DNA from: Arthrobacter sp. SO5
GTDB lineage: Bacteria; Actinomycetota; Actinomycetes; Actinomycetales; Micrococcaceae
Assembly: GCF_020532805.1 (NCBI RefSeq)
Contig: NZ_MQTQ01000021.1
Location: 1-64,000 of the forward strand
Length of the DNA stretch: 64,000 nt
Reading direction: 5' to 3'
Position 1 is the stretch's first letter; each line of letters starts with the position of its first letter. A program made the translations under genes and the position numbers. The notes below the pieces were generated by a model that was given only the letters and a program-made list of their open reading frames with translations, searched no databases and was not told the origin of the DNA. Below, piece by piece: positions 17,436 to 25,815 of the stretch.

Positions 17436-18299
17436 ATGTCAGTTGCATCCGGATACGTCCACATCTCCGTCCGTAACGCCAGCAAGGCCGGCCAGGCCTC
17501 CGGTATCCGCCAAGGCTTCGGCGGCCGCACGCCGTTCGTCCCCGCGGGATCCGGCAGCAGCTTCCCGGCCCCGGGTTACGCAGCGCAGGGCTATAACCCG
17601 AACTCCTACGGCCAGCTCCGGGCCGTTCCCGCGTCGCCCGCCACGGCGCCGACTCCCGTGATCGCCCCGGGTGAGGGCACCGCGCTCCGCCCTGTCCCGG
17701 CCGACAACGTGGCCCGGGGCTTCGTGCTGTACATGGGGATCGACGAGGAGACCGCCGCGGCGGCCGGAACCTCCATCGCCAAGCTGGCCCAGGAGATCCG
17801 GGCTTACGCCCAGTCCCTGGTGGCCGGCGCTGAAAGCTACGCGGCAGTCGCCGTTGCGCCGGCCAGCACCCCGGGTTCCGCGCTCGACGTCGTCCGTTCC
17901 ACCTTCGGTGACCCCACTGTCGGCGCCCGCCAGCGTGCCGAGACCGGCCGGCTCCAGCAGCCGCAGGATCTGCGCCCCACCGGCGTCCTCATCGACCTTG
18001 CTCGCCGCGAGGTGCACCTCGACGGCGAATCCCTGAACCTCACGTTCAAGGAATTCGAGCTCCTGAACTACCTCGTGGAGAACGGCACCCGCACCGTGGG
18101 CCGCGACGAGCTCCTCGAGGGCCTGTGGCGTAACGCCGAAGAGGTGCCGAATGAGCGCACCATCGACGTGCACATCCGCCGGCTGCGCTCCAAGCTTGGA
18201 CGTCTCGCCAACACCGTGCGCACGGTGCGAGGCCAGGGCTACCGCTTCTACGAGCACCCCGAGGTGGTTGTCTGGGCCGCTCCGGAATACTCGATCTAG
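17436..18299 (+). CDS. Receiver-less winged-helix transcriptional regulator
   Basis: A 287-residue protein with a C-terminal OmpR-type DNA-binding domain (about 185-275): LTFKEFELLNYLVENGTRTV, RTIDVHIRRLRSKLG and TVRGQGYRFY. No receiver domain precedes it. Instead there is a low-complexity Gly/Ala/Pro N-terminus (1-90) and a short conserved-looking helix-rich block, GFVLYMGIDEETAAAAGTSI (about 94-125), of unknown role. It therefore cannot be switched by aspartate phosphorylation in the usual way. It stands divergent from the two-component operon and has its own terminator. Confidence 0.85.
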   Translation: MSVASGYVHISVRNASKAGQASGIRQGFGGRTPFVPAGSGSSFPAPGYAAQGYNPNSYGQLRAVPASPATAPTPVIAPGEGTALRPVPADNVARGFVLYMGIDEETAAAAGTSIAKLAQEIRAYAQSLVAGAESYAAVAVAPASTPGSALDVVRSTFGDPTVGARQRAETGRLQQPQDLRPTGVLIDLARREVHLDGESLNLTFKEFELLNYLVENGTRTVGRDELLEGLWRNAEEVPNERTIDVHIRRLRSKLGRLANTVRTVRGQGYRFYEHPEVVVWAAPEYSI

Positions 18300-18313
18300 C
18301 TTCTGGCCTGCGC

Positions 18314-18348
18314 AAAGCGTCCGTCCCTCTTGTGGGGACGGGCGCTTT
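18314..18348 (+). terminator. Intrinsic-type terminator after winged-helix gene
   Basis: The stem AAAGCGTCCGTCCC pairs with GGGACGGGCGCTTT (one bulge). It lies 15 bases past the stop codon. Confidence 0.75.
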
Positions 18349-18455
18349 CGCTCGTCCTGTGATCGTTTCTCGCGCATCGGGCGGCTCTTGGACTCTGTTG
18401 GGTTTCGGGGCTCCGGCGTAGGCTCTGAGCGTTGATCCGACTATTGGGAGGAACC

Positions 18456-18659
18456 ATGTCTGTTGCACGTATTACTACCCTGAGCTCGAACTCCAAGACC
18501 TCGTTCGACGACGCGATCAAAGAGGGGATCGAAAGGGCCAACAAGACTCTGCGCAATGTCACGGGCGCCTGGGTCAAGGACCAGAAGGTGGAGGTCAACG
18601 ACGGCGCTGTGGTCGCGTGGCACGTCGTGCTGGAAGTGACGTTCGTCCTGGACGACTGA
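18456..18659 (+). CDS. Dodecin family flavin-binding protein
   Basis: A 67-residue protein matching dodecins, small beta-alpha-beta-beta proteins that assemble into hollow dodecamers that store or buffer flavin. SSKTSFDDAIKEGIERA-like helix and WVKDQKVEVNDGAVVAWHVVLEVTF strands fit (here split by short loops). The ATG has a perfect GGGAGG upstream. It is monocistronic. Confidence 0.93.
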   Translation: MSVARITTLSSNSKTSFDDAIKEGIERANKTLRNVTGAWVKDQKVEVNDGAVVAWHVVLEVTFVLDD

Positions 18660-18712
18660 CCCCGGCGCCGGTGTGATGCCCGGGGGAACGGCGTCAGCAC
18701 TAGGCTTGACCC

Positions 18713-19240
18713 ATGAGTGCGCATCACATCAAACGGCTGGTGATCATGCGGCACGCCAAGGCGGACTGGCCAGGCGGCGTCGCGGACCACGACCGCCCGC
18801 TGGAGGAACGCGGCCACCGGGAGGCGCCGTTGGCCGGGCAATGGCTGCTCAAGCACGGCGTGGTCCCCGACTTCATCCTCTGTTCCAGTGCGCTCCGGAC
18901 GCGGCAGACCTGCACCTGGGTATGCAGCGAGCTGGGCGACAAGGCTCCGACGCCGAAGCTGGAGGACGGTCTCTACGCCGCCTCCGCGCTGCGCATGCTC
19001 GCGGTGATCAACCATGTCCCGGACACCGTCACCACGCTGATGGTGATTTCCCACATGCCCGGCGTCCAGGACCTGGCCATGCACCTGGCCTCGCGTGATT
19101 CCGACCATGATGCCTATATGGACGCCGCCACTCGGTACCCCACGAGCGCATTGACCGTGATGGAGACCGAGAAAACCTGGGCGGAGCTGGACGGACAGGA
19201 TGCCCGGCTCACGCATTTCAAGGTTCCCCGCCCCAAGTAG
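18713..19240 (+). CDS. SixA-type histidine phosphatase
   Basis: A 175-residue branch-2 histidine phosphatase. The catalytic Arg13-His14-Ala15 is at the N-terminus (LVIMRHAKAD), with a second arginine in CSSALRTRQT and the second catalytic histidine in MVISHMPGV. SixA proteins dephosphorylate phosphohistidine on signalling proteins. No phosphotransferase partner is adjacent, so the target is unknown. Confidence 0.9.
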   Translation: MSAHHIKRLVIMRHAKADWPGGVADHDRPLEERGHREAPLAGQWLLKHGVVPDFILCSSALRTRQTCTWVCSELGDKAPTPKLEDGLYAASALRMLAVINHVPDTVTTLMVISHMPGVQDLAMHLASRDSDHDAYMDAATRYPTSALTVMETEKTWAELDGQDARLTHFKVPRPK

Positions 19241-19243
19241 CGG

Positions 19244-19280
19244 CTAGTGGGGCCGCCGTCGTCCATAATCCGGCCCCTAG
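19244..19280 (+). terminator. Hairpin after sixA-like gene
   Basis: CTAG-t-GGGGCCG pairs with CGGCCCCTAG, with one bulged base, four bases past the stop codon. There is no strong T-run. Confidence 0.55.
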
Positions 19281-19366
19281 TGCATGGCCTCACGGTCGAT
19301 TCTGCGGTTTACTGATCCTGTTTACCCCTTGATTTTCATTGGGGCCCAGAGAAAAGGTGGATCATC

Positions 19367-19849
19367 GTGGATTCAGGACAGCTCATCGGGATCATCATCG
19401 GCGTCGTTGTGGTGCTCGCCATCGCCGCAGCGGCAATCATGGTCAGCCGCAGGCGCAAGGTAGCCGAGGACCGAAACCGGGCCGTGGAGATGCGCGAGAA
19501 AGCCAGGACCGACGAGATTGGCGCCAGGGAGCGCGAGGCGAAGGCCGCACGTGCCGAGGCGGACGCCAAGCAGGCGGAAGTCGAGGCCGAGCGTCTGCGC
19601 GAGGAGGCCCGCGACCGCCAGGCAGAGGCCGAGGACGTCCGGGCCGGCGCCCAGGAACAGCTGCGCAAGGCCGACGAAGTGGATCCGGACGTGGTCACCA
19701 GCGAACGCGGCGACGTCCAGGCGGAAACGCCCGGCGGGGCAACGGGCGGCGAGCTGCGCCGGGACCGCAGTGCACGGAATCCCGCCGAGGATCAGACCGT
19801 AAATCCGGACAACGACGGAACCAGGGACGACCACCCCCGGAACCTCTGA
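19367..19849 (+). CDS. Single-pass membrane protein with charged coiled coil
   Basis: A 160-residue protein starting at GTG with AAAGGTGG upstream. A single membrane helix (about 6-27) is followed by RRRK and a heptad-like Arg/Glu/Ala coiled coil (about 30-110), then an acidic, disordered tail. It should have the coil in the cytoplasm. The family is not recognised. A scaffold or stress-related envelope role is possible but unsupported. Confidence 0.75.
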   Translation: MDSGQLIGIIIGVVVVLAIAAAAIMVSRRRKVAEDRNRAVEMREKARTDEIGAREREAKAARAEADAKQAEVEAERLREEARDRQAEAEDVRAGAQEQLRKADEVDPDVVTSERGDVQAETPGGATGGELRRDRSARNPAEDQTVNPDNDGTRDDHPRNL

Positions 19850-19943
19850 ACCCGTCGACCGCCGCTGCGCCGCTCACTCGGCTGGTCCCGCTGGCCGGCC
19901 TGACGACGGCGGTGGCCCGGCCGTGGAATCTGCGGATGCGCGC

Positions 19944-20606
19944 TTAGCGGCGGGGCGAAGTGGTCGCGGAGGGGCGACGAGCGGCGGATTTCGCCGGGGC
20001 CTTGGCTGCGGGCCGCGGGGCTGCCCCTTTGGTCGAGGTCCCGCCCGGTGCGCCCCGTGGGCCTGAAACCCGGGAAACCTGGCCACGGTTCGCAGCTGCC
20101 GGATTCCTGGTTGCCGGGTTAGTAGCTGTCCGGTTCGTAGGCGTCCGGGATGTTGTCCGCGAGGCCGTCGCGGGGCGGCGTCGCGGGGAAGACGCGGCCC
20201 CCCGGCGCCTGCCGGGGAGCACCGTGCCGGCGAAAAGCAGCAGCAATGTCAGCGCACCGGCGGCCACGGCGAGGTAGAAGTACAGGTCCGGATGCTCGGA
20301 ATCCACCCGGGTGGACATCGCGTCCGGATCGGCGTTGAAAGCCAGCCCCCATTGCCGCAGGAACGCGATGCCGAACGCGATGAAGAGGATGCTGCCGATC
20401 CCACTGGCCACCAGCGTCCTGTGGCGCCGTCGGATGACCACCTCGGACACGCACGCCACATAGGCGGCGACGGAGGCGGCCAGGAACCACAGCGCCACCG
20501 TCCCGTGCAGGGTCACGACGGTCAGCACCAGCAACGCGAGGGCAGCCAGAAACGCTCCGATGGCCATCTTGCCGCTGTTACCCATGTGACGCATGTGGAC
20601 AATCAT
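19944..20606 (-). CDS. Four-helix membrane protein with basic tail
   Basis: A 220-residue protein with four predicted membrane helices within residues 14-130 and a long Arg/Ala/Pro/Thr-rich basic tail (about 135-220), likely cytoplasmic and disordered. Three in-frame ATGs lie in the first eight codons; the true start is uncertain. It is followed by nothing on the same strand for over 90 bases and preceded by the TetR gene 12 bases away, so it may be read through from the TetR operon. Function unknown. Confidence 0.72.
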   Translation of the reverse strand: MIVHMRHMGNSGKMAIGAFLAALALLVLTVVTLHGTVALWFLAASVAAYVACVSEVVIRRRHRTLVASGIGSILFIAFGIAFLRQWGLAFNADPDAMSTRVDSEHPDLYFYLAVAAGALTLLLLFAGTVLPGRRRGAASSPRRRPATASRTTSRTPTNRTATNPATRNPAAANRGQVSRVSGPRGAPGGTSTKGAAPRPAAKAPAKSAARRPSATTSPRR

Positions 20607-20618
20607 CCCCGAGAAGGG

Positions 20619-21272
20619 CTACTTCATCACGTAGCCGCGCACGGACGCCATGATTGCGGCGACACTTTGCTCCCGTGTCCGTTCCGGGTTGTAGGTTTGC
20701 CGGTCCAGGCCCACCACAAAACAGGCCCCGAAGATGGCTGTCTCCAGGCTGCCCCGCGAAACCTTCGGGTCCACCGCGTATGCGGCAGCCACCGCGTCAA
20801 TAGCAGCCCCCACCACGGCGAGCAGCCTGCCGCGCAGCTCGGCGAAGGTGTCCTGCCACTCGCTGCGGGTCCGCCAGTTTTCGCTGACCCAGAGCCGGGC
20901 GAACGCGGGGTAATCCGCCATGAAATCCATGGCCTGCCCGATCATCCCCTCCATCGCCACGAGCGGGTCCGCCGATTCGTCCTTGACGCTCAGCAGCCGT
21001 GCCAGCAGGATGTCCACCCCGTGGCGCAGGAACTGGGCGACCAGGTCCGACTTGCTGCCGAAGTTGTAGTAGACGGAGCCCTTGGACACCCCGGCGGACG
21101 CGGCGATCTCATCGACCGTCACCCCTGCAACGCCGCGCTCGCCGATCAGTTCCATGGAAGCCTCGAAAAGCTTCTGCCGGGTCGCGTTGGTGCGGGCCGG
21201 GCGGAGCTTCTTTCCGGAGTCGACCGCCTCTGTGTCGCCGGGGACCCCGGTGGCGCCTGCCTCCGTGCTCAT
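20619..21272 (-). CDS. TetR-family transcriptional repressor
   Basis: A 217-residue regulator. The N-terminal helix-turn-helix (VTVDEIAASAGVSKGSVYYNFGSKSDL, here split around residue 55) is classical TetR. The C-terminal ligand domain carries MEGMIGQAMDF and RLWVSENWRTR. Its ATG overlaps the stop of the upstream YhgE-like gene (ATGA), so translation is coupled. It probably represses its own operon through the perfect palindrome at 24076-24093 ahead of the first gene. Confidence 0.93.
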   Translation of the reverse strand: MSTEAGATGVPGDTEAVDSGKKLRPARTNATRQKLFEASMELIGERGVAGVTVDEIAASAGVSKGSVYYNFGSKSDLVAQFLRHGVDILLARLLSVKDESADPLVAMEGMIGQAMDFMADYPAFARLWVSENWRTRSEWQDTFAELRGRLLAVVGAAIDAVAAAYAVDPKVSRGSLETAIFGACFVVGLDRQTYNPERTREQSVAAIMASVRGYVMK

Positions 21273-23317
21273 ACGGCGATCTCCGGTTTCAGGGTCTTCA
21301 GGGTCCAAAACTTGTGCTTCCGGACGGCGAGTGTGGACATGGCAATTCCCAGCAATGTGTAGCCAAGCAGCCCCAGCATTGTGGGGAGGATGACGGCCAG
21401 GTCCGCGCCGTAGATCAAGTGCCGCATGCCGTTGACCACGTACCCCATGGGCAGGAGCTGGTGTACCACGTGGAGCGGCTGGGGTGTGGTCTGCCACGGG
21501 AACGTGCCTCCGGAGGAGACCAGTTGGAGCACCAGCAGGATGAGCACCACGAGCTTGCCGGGCGTGCCGAGCAAGGCGACGACGCCCTGGATGATCGCGC
21601 TGAACGCCATGGCAGCGGCCAGCATAAGGAACCACATCAGCCAGGGGTGGGCGGGGTTGAGGCCCAGGCCCACATCGACCACGAGGGTGAGCAGGCTCGC
21701 CTGGAGGGCCGAGACGGCCAGGAAGGGAAGCCAGCCGCCGACGGCGATTTTCCACGCGGGGGCGTTGGACGCCAGCGCCCGCTGGGTAACGGGCCGCATC
21801 GCCTGGACCAGCATGAATACGCCGATCCACAGGGCCAGCGTGAGGAAGAACGGGGCGAGCCCCGCGCCGTAGGAGCCGGCCTTGGCCTGTGAGACGTTGC
21901 TGACGGCCACCGGATCCGCCATCACCTTGGCGACGCTGTTCTTCTGGGTGTCGTCGGGATTGGGGACCTGCCCGGCGCCCTTGGCGATTTCAGCGGCAAG
22001 GGTGCCCGCGCCGTCGGAGGCCGTGGCGGCCCCGGTCTCGAGTTGCGCGGCACCGTCGTCGAGCTTCTGTGCGCCTTCGGAGAGTTTTGCGTCACCGTCG
22101 AGTGCACTCTGCTGCCCGGCGGCGAGGGTTGCGGCGCCGCTGGAGAGCTGGTCCGCGCCGGTGGATGCCTGGCTGATGGCCCCGCCGAGGGCGGGAGTGG
22201 CTGCCGCTAGCCTGGCTGCGCCCGCACTGACGCCAGCGGACCCGTCCGCCAGTTGCTGGATCTGCCCTGCTGCGGTCTTGAGGGCAGCTGCGGGGCCCGC
22301 GGACCCGGGCGGGGCCGGGTTGGCATCGAAGTCCGCCAGGATTGCCTCTGCCTGGGCGGGGGTGATGGTTCCGGCGCCGACGAGCCGGCCGTTGGAGGCG
22401 ACCACCCGGTTGCGCTGTGCCTGGGCGGCTGCCTGATCGCTGGCGGCCACCTGGCCGGCCAGCGCCTGCATCTTGGTATTGAGCGCGGCGTTCCCGGCCG
22501 CCACCTGCGCGGCGCCGTCCGCGAGTGCCCGGGAATCGGCCGGCAAGGTGGCGGTCTTGTCCTTGAGCTGGGTGAGTCCGGCGCCGAGCTGGCCGGCGCC
22601 GCTGCTGAGCGCGTTGGCGCCGTCCCGGAGCTTAAGCTGGCCCTTGTAGAGCTCCGCGGCGCCGTTTCTGAGCTCGCCTGTGCCCTGGTGCAGGGTGACT
22701 GTCCCGTCGTGGAGGCTGGCGACGCCGTCGGAGAGTTTCCCTGCGCCGTCGGATGCCTTGAGCATCTTGGAGTGGATGGTCCCGAAGCCGGTGAGGAGCT
22801 GGTTCGCGGTTTCCTCTCCGACCTCGGTGGCCACCGTGGTGTGCACGGCCGTGGTGAGCTTGTCCACGATGGTGCCCAGCAGGTAGTTGTTCGCGTCGTT
22901 GGTGGTGACATTGAGCATGGCCTGGTTGGCGGCGTCGAAGCTGCCGGGGGAGACCAGGTTCGCGGAGAAATCCTTGGGGATCTTCAGGGCGAAGGCGTAC
23001 TTGCCGTCGCTGACGCCCTTGTCCGCTTCTTCGGTGTCGGAGACCGTCTGCCAGTTGAAGACGTGACCGTCCACCAGGCTGTCGGCGACTTTTTTACCGG
23101 CCTCAAGCCGGGATCCGTCGGCGGCGGGGGCGCCGGTGTCCTCCACCACGAGCGCCGCGTCGATCTGGTTCAGCTTGCCGTAGGGATCCCAGTTGGCGTA
23201 CAGGTACACGGCGCCGTACAGAAGGGGCACCATGGTCAGCGCCAGGATGGTCAGCTTGGGCAACAGCCCGCCGGTCATGCGCTTGAGTTCGGAGCGGGCC
23301 AGCCGCAGCACAGTCAC
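21269..23317 (-). CDS. YhgE/Pip-family ABC-2-like membrane protein
   Basis: A 682-residue protein. One membrane helix near residues 21-40 (LPKLTILALTMVPLLYGAVY), a large extracytoplasmic region (about 45-465) with many repeats of the GAxxLxxGAxQLxxGA type forming a long coiled coil, then five or six helices at the C-terminus. This is the YhgE/Pip layout, related to ABC-2 permeases and phage-infection proteins. It starts at GTG overlapping the previous stop (GTGA). It probably forms an export complex with the ATPase-like upstream protein. Confidence 0.9.
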   Translation of the reverse strand: MTVLRLARSELKRMTGGLLPKLTILALTMVPLLYGAVYLYANWDPYGKLNQIDAALVVEDTGAPAADGSRLEAGKKVADSLVDGHVFNWQTVSDTEEADKGVSDGKYAFALKIPKDFSANLVSPGSFDAANQAMLNVTTNDANNYLLGTIVDKLTTAVHTTVATEVGEETANQLLTGFGTIHSKMLKASDGAGKLSDGVASLHDGTVTLHQGTGELRNGAAELYKGQLKLRDGANALSSGAGQLGAGLTQLKDKTATLPADSRALADGAAQVAAGNAALNTKMQALAGQVAASDQAAAQAQRNRVVASNGRLVGAGTITPAQAEAILADFDANPAPPGSAGPAAALKTAAGQIQQLADGSAGVSAGAARLAAATPALGGAISQASTGADQLSSGAATLAAGQQSALDGDAKLSEGAQKLDDGAAQLETGAATASDGAGTLAAEIAKGAGQVPNPDDTQKNSVAKVMADPVAVSNVSQAKAGSYGAGLAPFFLTLALWIGVFMLVQAMRPVTQRALASNAPAWKIAVGGWLPFLAVSALQASLLTLVVDVGLGLNPAHPWLMWFLMLAAAMAFSAIIQGVVALLGTPGKLVVLILLVLQLVSSGGTFPWQTTPQPLHVVHQLLPMGYVVNGMRHLIYGADLAVILPTMLGLLGYTLLGIAMSTLAVRKHKFWTLKTLKPEIAV

Positions 23318-24036
23318 TTAACGTCCTCGGTTTCTAAGGCCTCGAATGATTCGAGGGCACCTGGTTGTTCAGGGGAAATGTCGTCTTCAGCGGGGATGCC
23401 GGCAGGGTCGGTGGCGGCCGCGTTGCCGATGGCCGCGCAGCGGCCGTCCCAGCCCGCCGGGATGCTCGTGACGGTGGCGACGACGGCGAGCGGCCGCCCG
23501 GCGTCGTGCGCCAGGTCCTCCAGTCGCGTCAGCCAGTCCGCGGGATCGGCGCCGTGGCGGTCCGGGGAATCCACCACGAGCAGGTCCGTGGCCGGGTTGG
23601 CGAGGGCGAGGGCCGTGAGGAGATGGATCCGCCGGGCGGCCGTGAGTTGTTCGGTCCACAACCCGGCGATGTCCTCGAAGCGGTTCACCTTGAGCCAGGG
23701 TTTGCTGAGCAGCCCGCCGCGGTAGCGCCGGGGAACGAGGGCCAGATCCTCGGTCACGAGGTCGCGCACGCTCAGGTGCTGCTCCGGCTCGTTGACCCCG
23801 GGGGCATCCACCACGGCGCTCGCCTGCCGGAGGTTCTTGATCCTGGCGCTGCCGTCCCAGGTGAAACGGCCGCTGGAGGGCTTCATGCGTCCGGTCAGGG
23901 CCAGGGCCAGGGCGGTGCGCTGGTCCTGGCGGTTGCCGGAAACCAGCAGGAGTTCGCCGCGCTTGACCTGAAGGGTGGTGGCCGGAAGCAGCTTGTCCCG
24001 TCTGCCGTTCACTGAGAGGTGGTGCACGCGGAGCAA
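23314..24036 (-). CDS. ABC-type ATPase-like protein with degenerate motifs
   Basis: A 240-residue protein with the overall order of an ABC ATPase domain, but with key motifs lost. The Walker A position reads GNRQDQRTAL instead of GxxGxGKS/T. The signature reads LTAARR instead of LSGGQ. Walker B reads DLLVVDSPD, with Ser replacing the catalytic Glu. No clear switch histidine is seen. It starts at TTG with GAAAGG upstream and is translationally coupled to the YhgE-like permease. It may be an ATPase-dead regulatory partner. Translation is open throughout, so it is not an obvious pseudogene. Confidence 0.75.
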   Translation of the reverse strand: MLRVHHLSVNGRRDKLLPATTLQVKRGELLLVSGNRQDQRTALALALTGRMKPSSGRFTWDGSARIKNLRQASAVVDAPGVNEPEQHLSVRDLVTEDLALVPRRYRGGLLSKPWLKVNRFEDIAGLWTEQLTAARRIHLLTALALANPATDLLVVDSPDRHGADPADWLTRLEDLAHDAGRPLAVVATVTSIPAGWDGRCAAIGNAAATDPAGIPAEDDISPEQPGALESFEALETEDVK

Positions 24037-24075
24037 AGGGAGCCTTTCGCAGATGGATGTCTACCAAGGCTAACC

Positions 24076-24093
24076 GAACTGACCGGTCAGTTC
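24076..24093. promoter_or_regulatory. Perfect 18-bp palindrome, TetR operator candidate
   Basis: GAACTGACCGGTCAGTTC is its own reverse complement. It lies 40 bases upstream of the first gene of an operon ending with a TetR repressor. Length and symmetry are typical of TetR operators, so autoregulation is the simplest reading. Confidence 0.8.
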
Positions 24094-24147
24094 AAATAGA
24101 ATGCGCGGGACGCAGCAGCCGCCGCCCGGCAGAGGGCGGTGAGCGGC

Positions 24148-25602
24148 TCAGAGCCCGTATTCTTCGAGGAGCCGGAGCCACACCTCGCTGATGGTCGGGT
24201 AGGACGGCACAGCGTGCCAGAGCCGGTCCAGCGGCACCTCGCCGACGATCGCGATGGTGGCGGCGTGCAGCAGTTCGGCCACGTCCGGCCCCGCGAAGGT
24301 GGCGCCGAGTAGGAGCCTGCGGTCCTCGTCGATCACCAGCTGCGCCCAGCCCTCGTAGTGTTCGGCGTGCAGCGAGGACCCGGCCACCTGGATGGGGAGT
24401 TCCACGGAGGACGCCCGGTAACCGTCCTTTTCGGCCTGCTGGACGCTGCGGCCCACATTGGCCAGCTCCGGGTCCGTGAACACCACGTTAGGCACGGCGT
24501 GGTCATCGGCCGTCCGGGCGTAGCGGCTCCAGGGCACCGGATTGCCGTTGAGTTCACCCCTGGCCCTGGCCGCGATGGCGTCGCCCGTGGCCCGGGCCTC
24601 ATACTTGCCCTGGTGCGTGAGCAAGACCTTCCCGGCGGCGTCGCCGGCCGCGTAGAGCCAGGGATTGCCGTCGCCGGCCGCGCCGATGACCTGGCCGGTG
24701 GAGTCGGTGCGGAGCCTCAGGCCCTTGCCCTCGGCCAGGGCAAGTCCCACGCTTTCGAGCCCTAGTCCTTCCAGGGCGGGGTGCCTGCCCGTGGTGACGA
24801 GGAGCTTGTCCGCGGTGACGGTGCGTCCGCCGTCGAGCGCAAGGGTGAGGGAACCGTCCTCGTTCTCGCTGACGCTGCTCGTCCCGGTGTGGAGGTGGAG
24901 GTCGACGCCGTCGGCGCGCAGCCCGGCCGCGACGAGCTTCGACGCCTCCGCCGGGAATGCGCCGAGCAGGCTGCCGCGGGCCACGAGTGTCACGGCGGCG
25001 CCCAGCCGCGCGAAGGCCTGGGCGAGTTCTGTGCCGGCCACTCCGCCGCCGAGCACGGCGAGCCGGGCGGGAACCTCGCGGGCGGAGGTCGCTTCCCGCG
25101 TCGTCCAGTACTCGACGTCGGACAGTCCTTCGATGGGCGGCATAGTGGGGGTGGACCCCGTCGCCAGTACGACGGCGTGCCGCGCCGACAGGGAGTAGCT
25201 GTTGCCGTCCAGCCCGGCTACCTCGACTTTCCGGGGGCCGGTGATCCAGCCGTGGCCGCGGATCAGCTCGATCCCGGTCTCCTGAACCCACTTGACCTGG
25301 CTGTCGTCTTGCCAGTTCGACGTGAAGTAGTCGCGGCGCTTGAGGACGGCAGCCACGTCCAGGGTCCGGGTGACGGCCTCCGCCGCGCCGGGAACGCTCT
25401 GGGCCCCGTGGAGCGCGGTGCCGGGCCGGAGGAGGGCCTTGGAGGGCATGCAGGCCCAGTAGGAGCACTCGCCTCCTACCAGCTCGGCTTCGACCAGCAC
25501 CGCCGTGAGTCCGCCCCGGACCACGCGGGCGGCCACGTTCTCGCCCACGGCGCCGGCGCCGATCACAATGACATCGAATTCCTGCTCACGTTGTGCCGTC
25601 AT
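24148..25602 (-). CDS. FAD-dependent pyridine nucleotide-disulfide oxidoreductase
   Basis: A 484-residue class I flavoprotein disulfide reductase. An FAD-binding GAGAVGENVA is at 16-25. The redox-active pair is Cys46-x4-Cys51 (GGECSYWACMPSK). The NAD(P)H Rossmann motif is VLGGGVAGTELAQ (about 185). The dimerisation domain ends HAVPSYPTISEVW with the His/Glu catalytic dyad. It resembles dihydrolipoamide dehydrogenase and mercuric reductase, but no lipoyl or mercury genes are nearby, so the substrate is open. It is monocistronic. Confidence 0.93.
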   Translation of the reverse strand: MTAQREQEFDVIVIGAGAVGENVAARVVRGGLTAVLVEAELVGGECSYWACMPSKALLRPGTALHGAQSVPGAAEAVTRTLDVAAVLKRRDYFTSNWQDDSQVKWVQETGIELIRGHGWITGPRKVEVAGLDGNSYSLSARHAVVLATGSTPTMPPIEGLSDVEYWTTREATSAREVPARLAVLGGGVAGTELAQAFARLGAAVTLVARGSLLGAFPAEASKLVAAGLRADGVDLHLHTGTSSVSENEDGSLTLALDGGRTVTADKLLVTTGRHPALEGLGLESVGLALAEGKGLRLRTDSTGQVIGAAGDGNPWLYAAGDAAGKVLLTHQGKYEARATGDAIAARARGELNGNPVPWSRYARTADDHAVPNVVFTDPELANVGRSVQQAEKDGYRASSVELPIQVAGSSLHAEHYEGWAQLVIDEDRRLLLGATFAGPDVAELLHAATIAIVGEVPLDRLWHAVPSYPTISEVWLRLLEEYGL

Positions 25603-25701
25603 GGCAAAAGACTACGCCGGAGCGGCGCCGGGCCACGGCTGGGTTCCTCGGGTGTCGGAGCGGGGCTTGTTGGACAGTAAGTGTGTCCGTGATCGACGTG
25701 T

Positions 25702-25763
25702 GTGACTGTTACTTCAGATGGCGGCTAAATCGCAGCTTGAAATCGCGGTTTTGCCCTTGATGC
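25702..25763. repeat. Left flanking repeat of the EamA/LysR module
   Basis: GTGACTGTTA, then ATGGCGG, then CGCGGTTTTGC in order. The same blocks recur at 27789-27835 (GTGACTGTTA, ATGGCGG, TGGCGGTTTGC) in the same orientation. The pattern resembles the repeated ends of IS21-type elements, but no transposase remains. The interval 25603-25815 holds no gene. Confidence 0.55.
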
Positions 25764-25815
25764 CAACCTGAAGTGCGCGGCCGGTCGTTGGCCGGGATCT
25801 CGCAGAGATTTTCAG

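Noticed and set aside
17225-17530. Minus-strand frame of about 100 codons in the divergent regulator gap
   Set aside because: It overlaps the start of the winged-helix gene, lacks a ribosome site and shows no motif.
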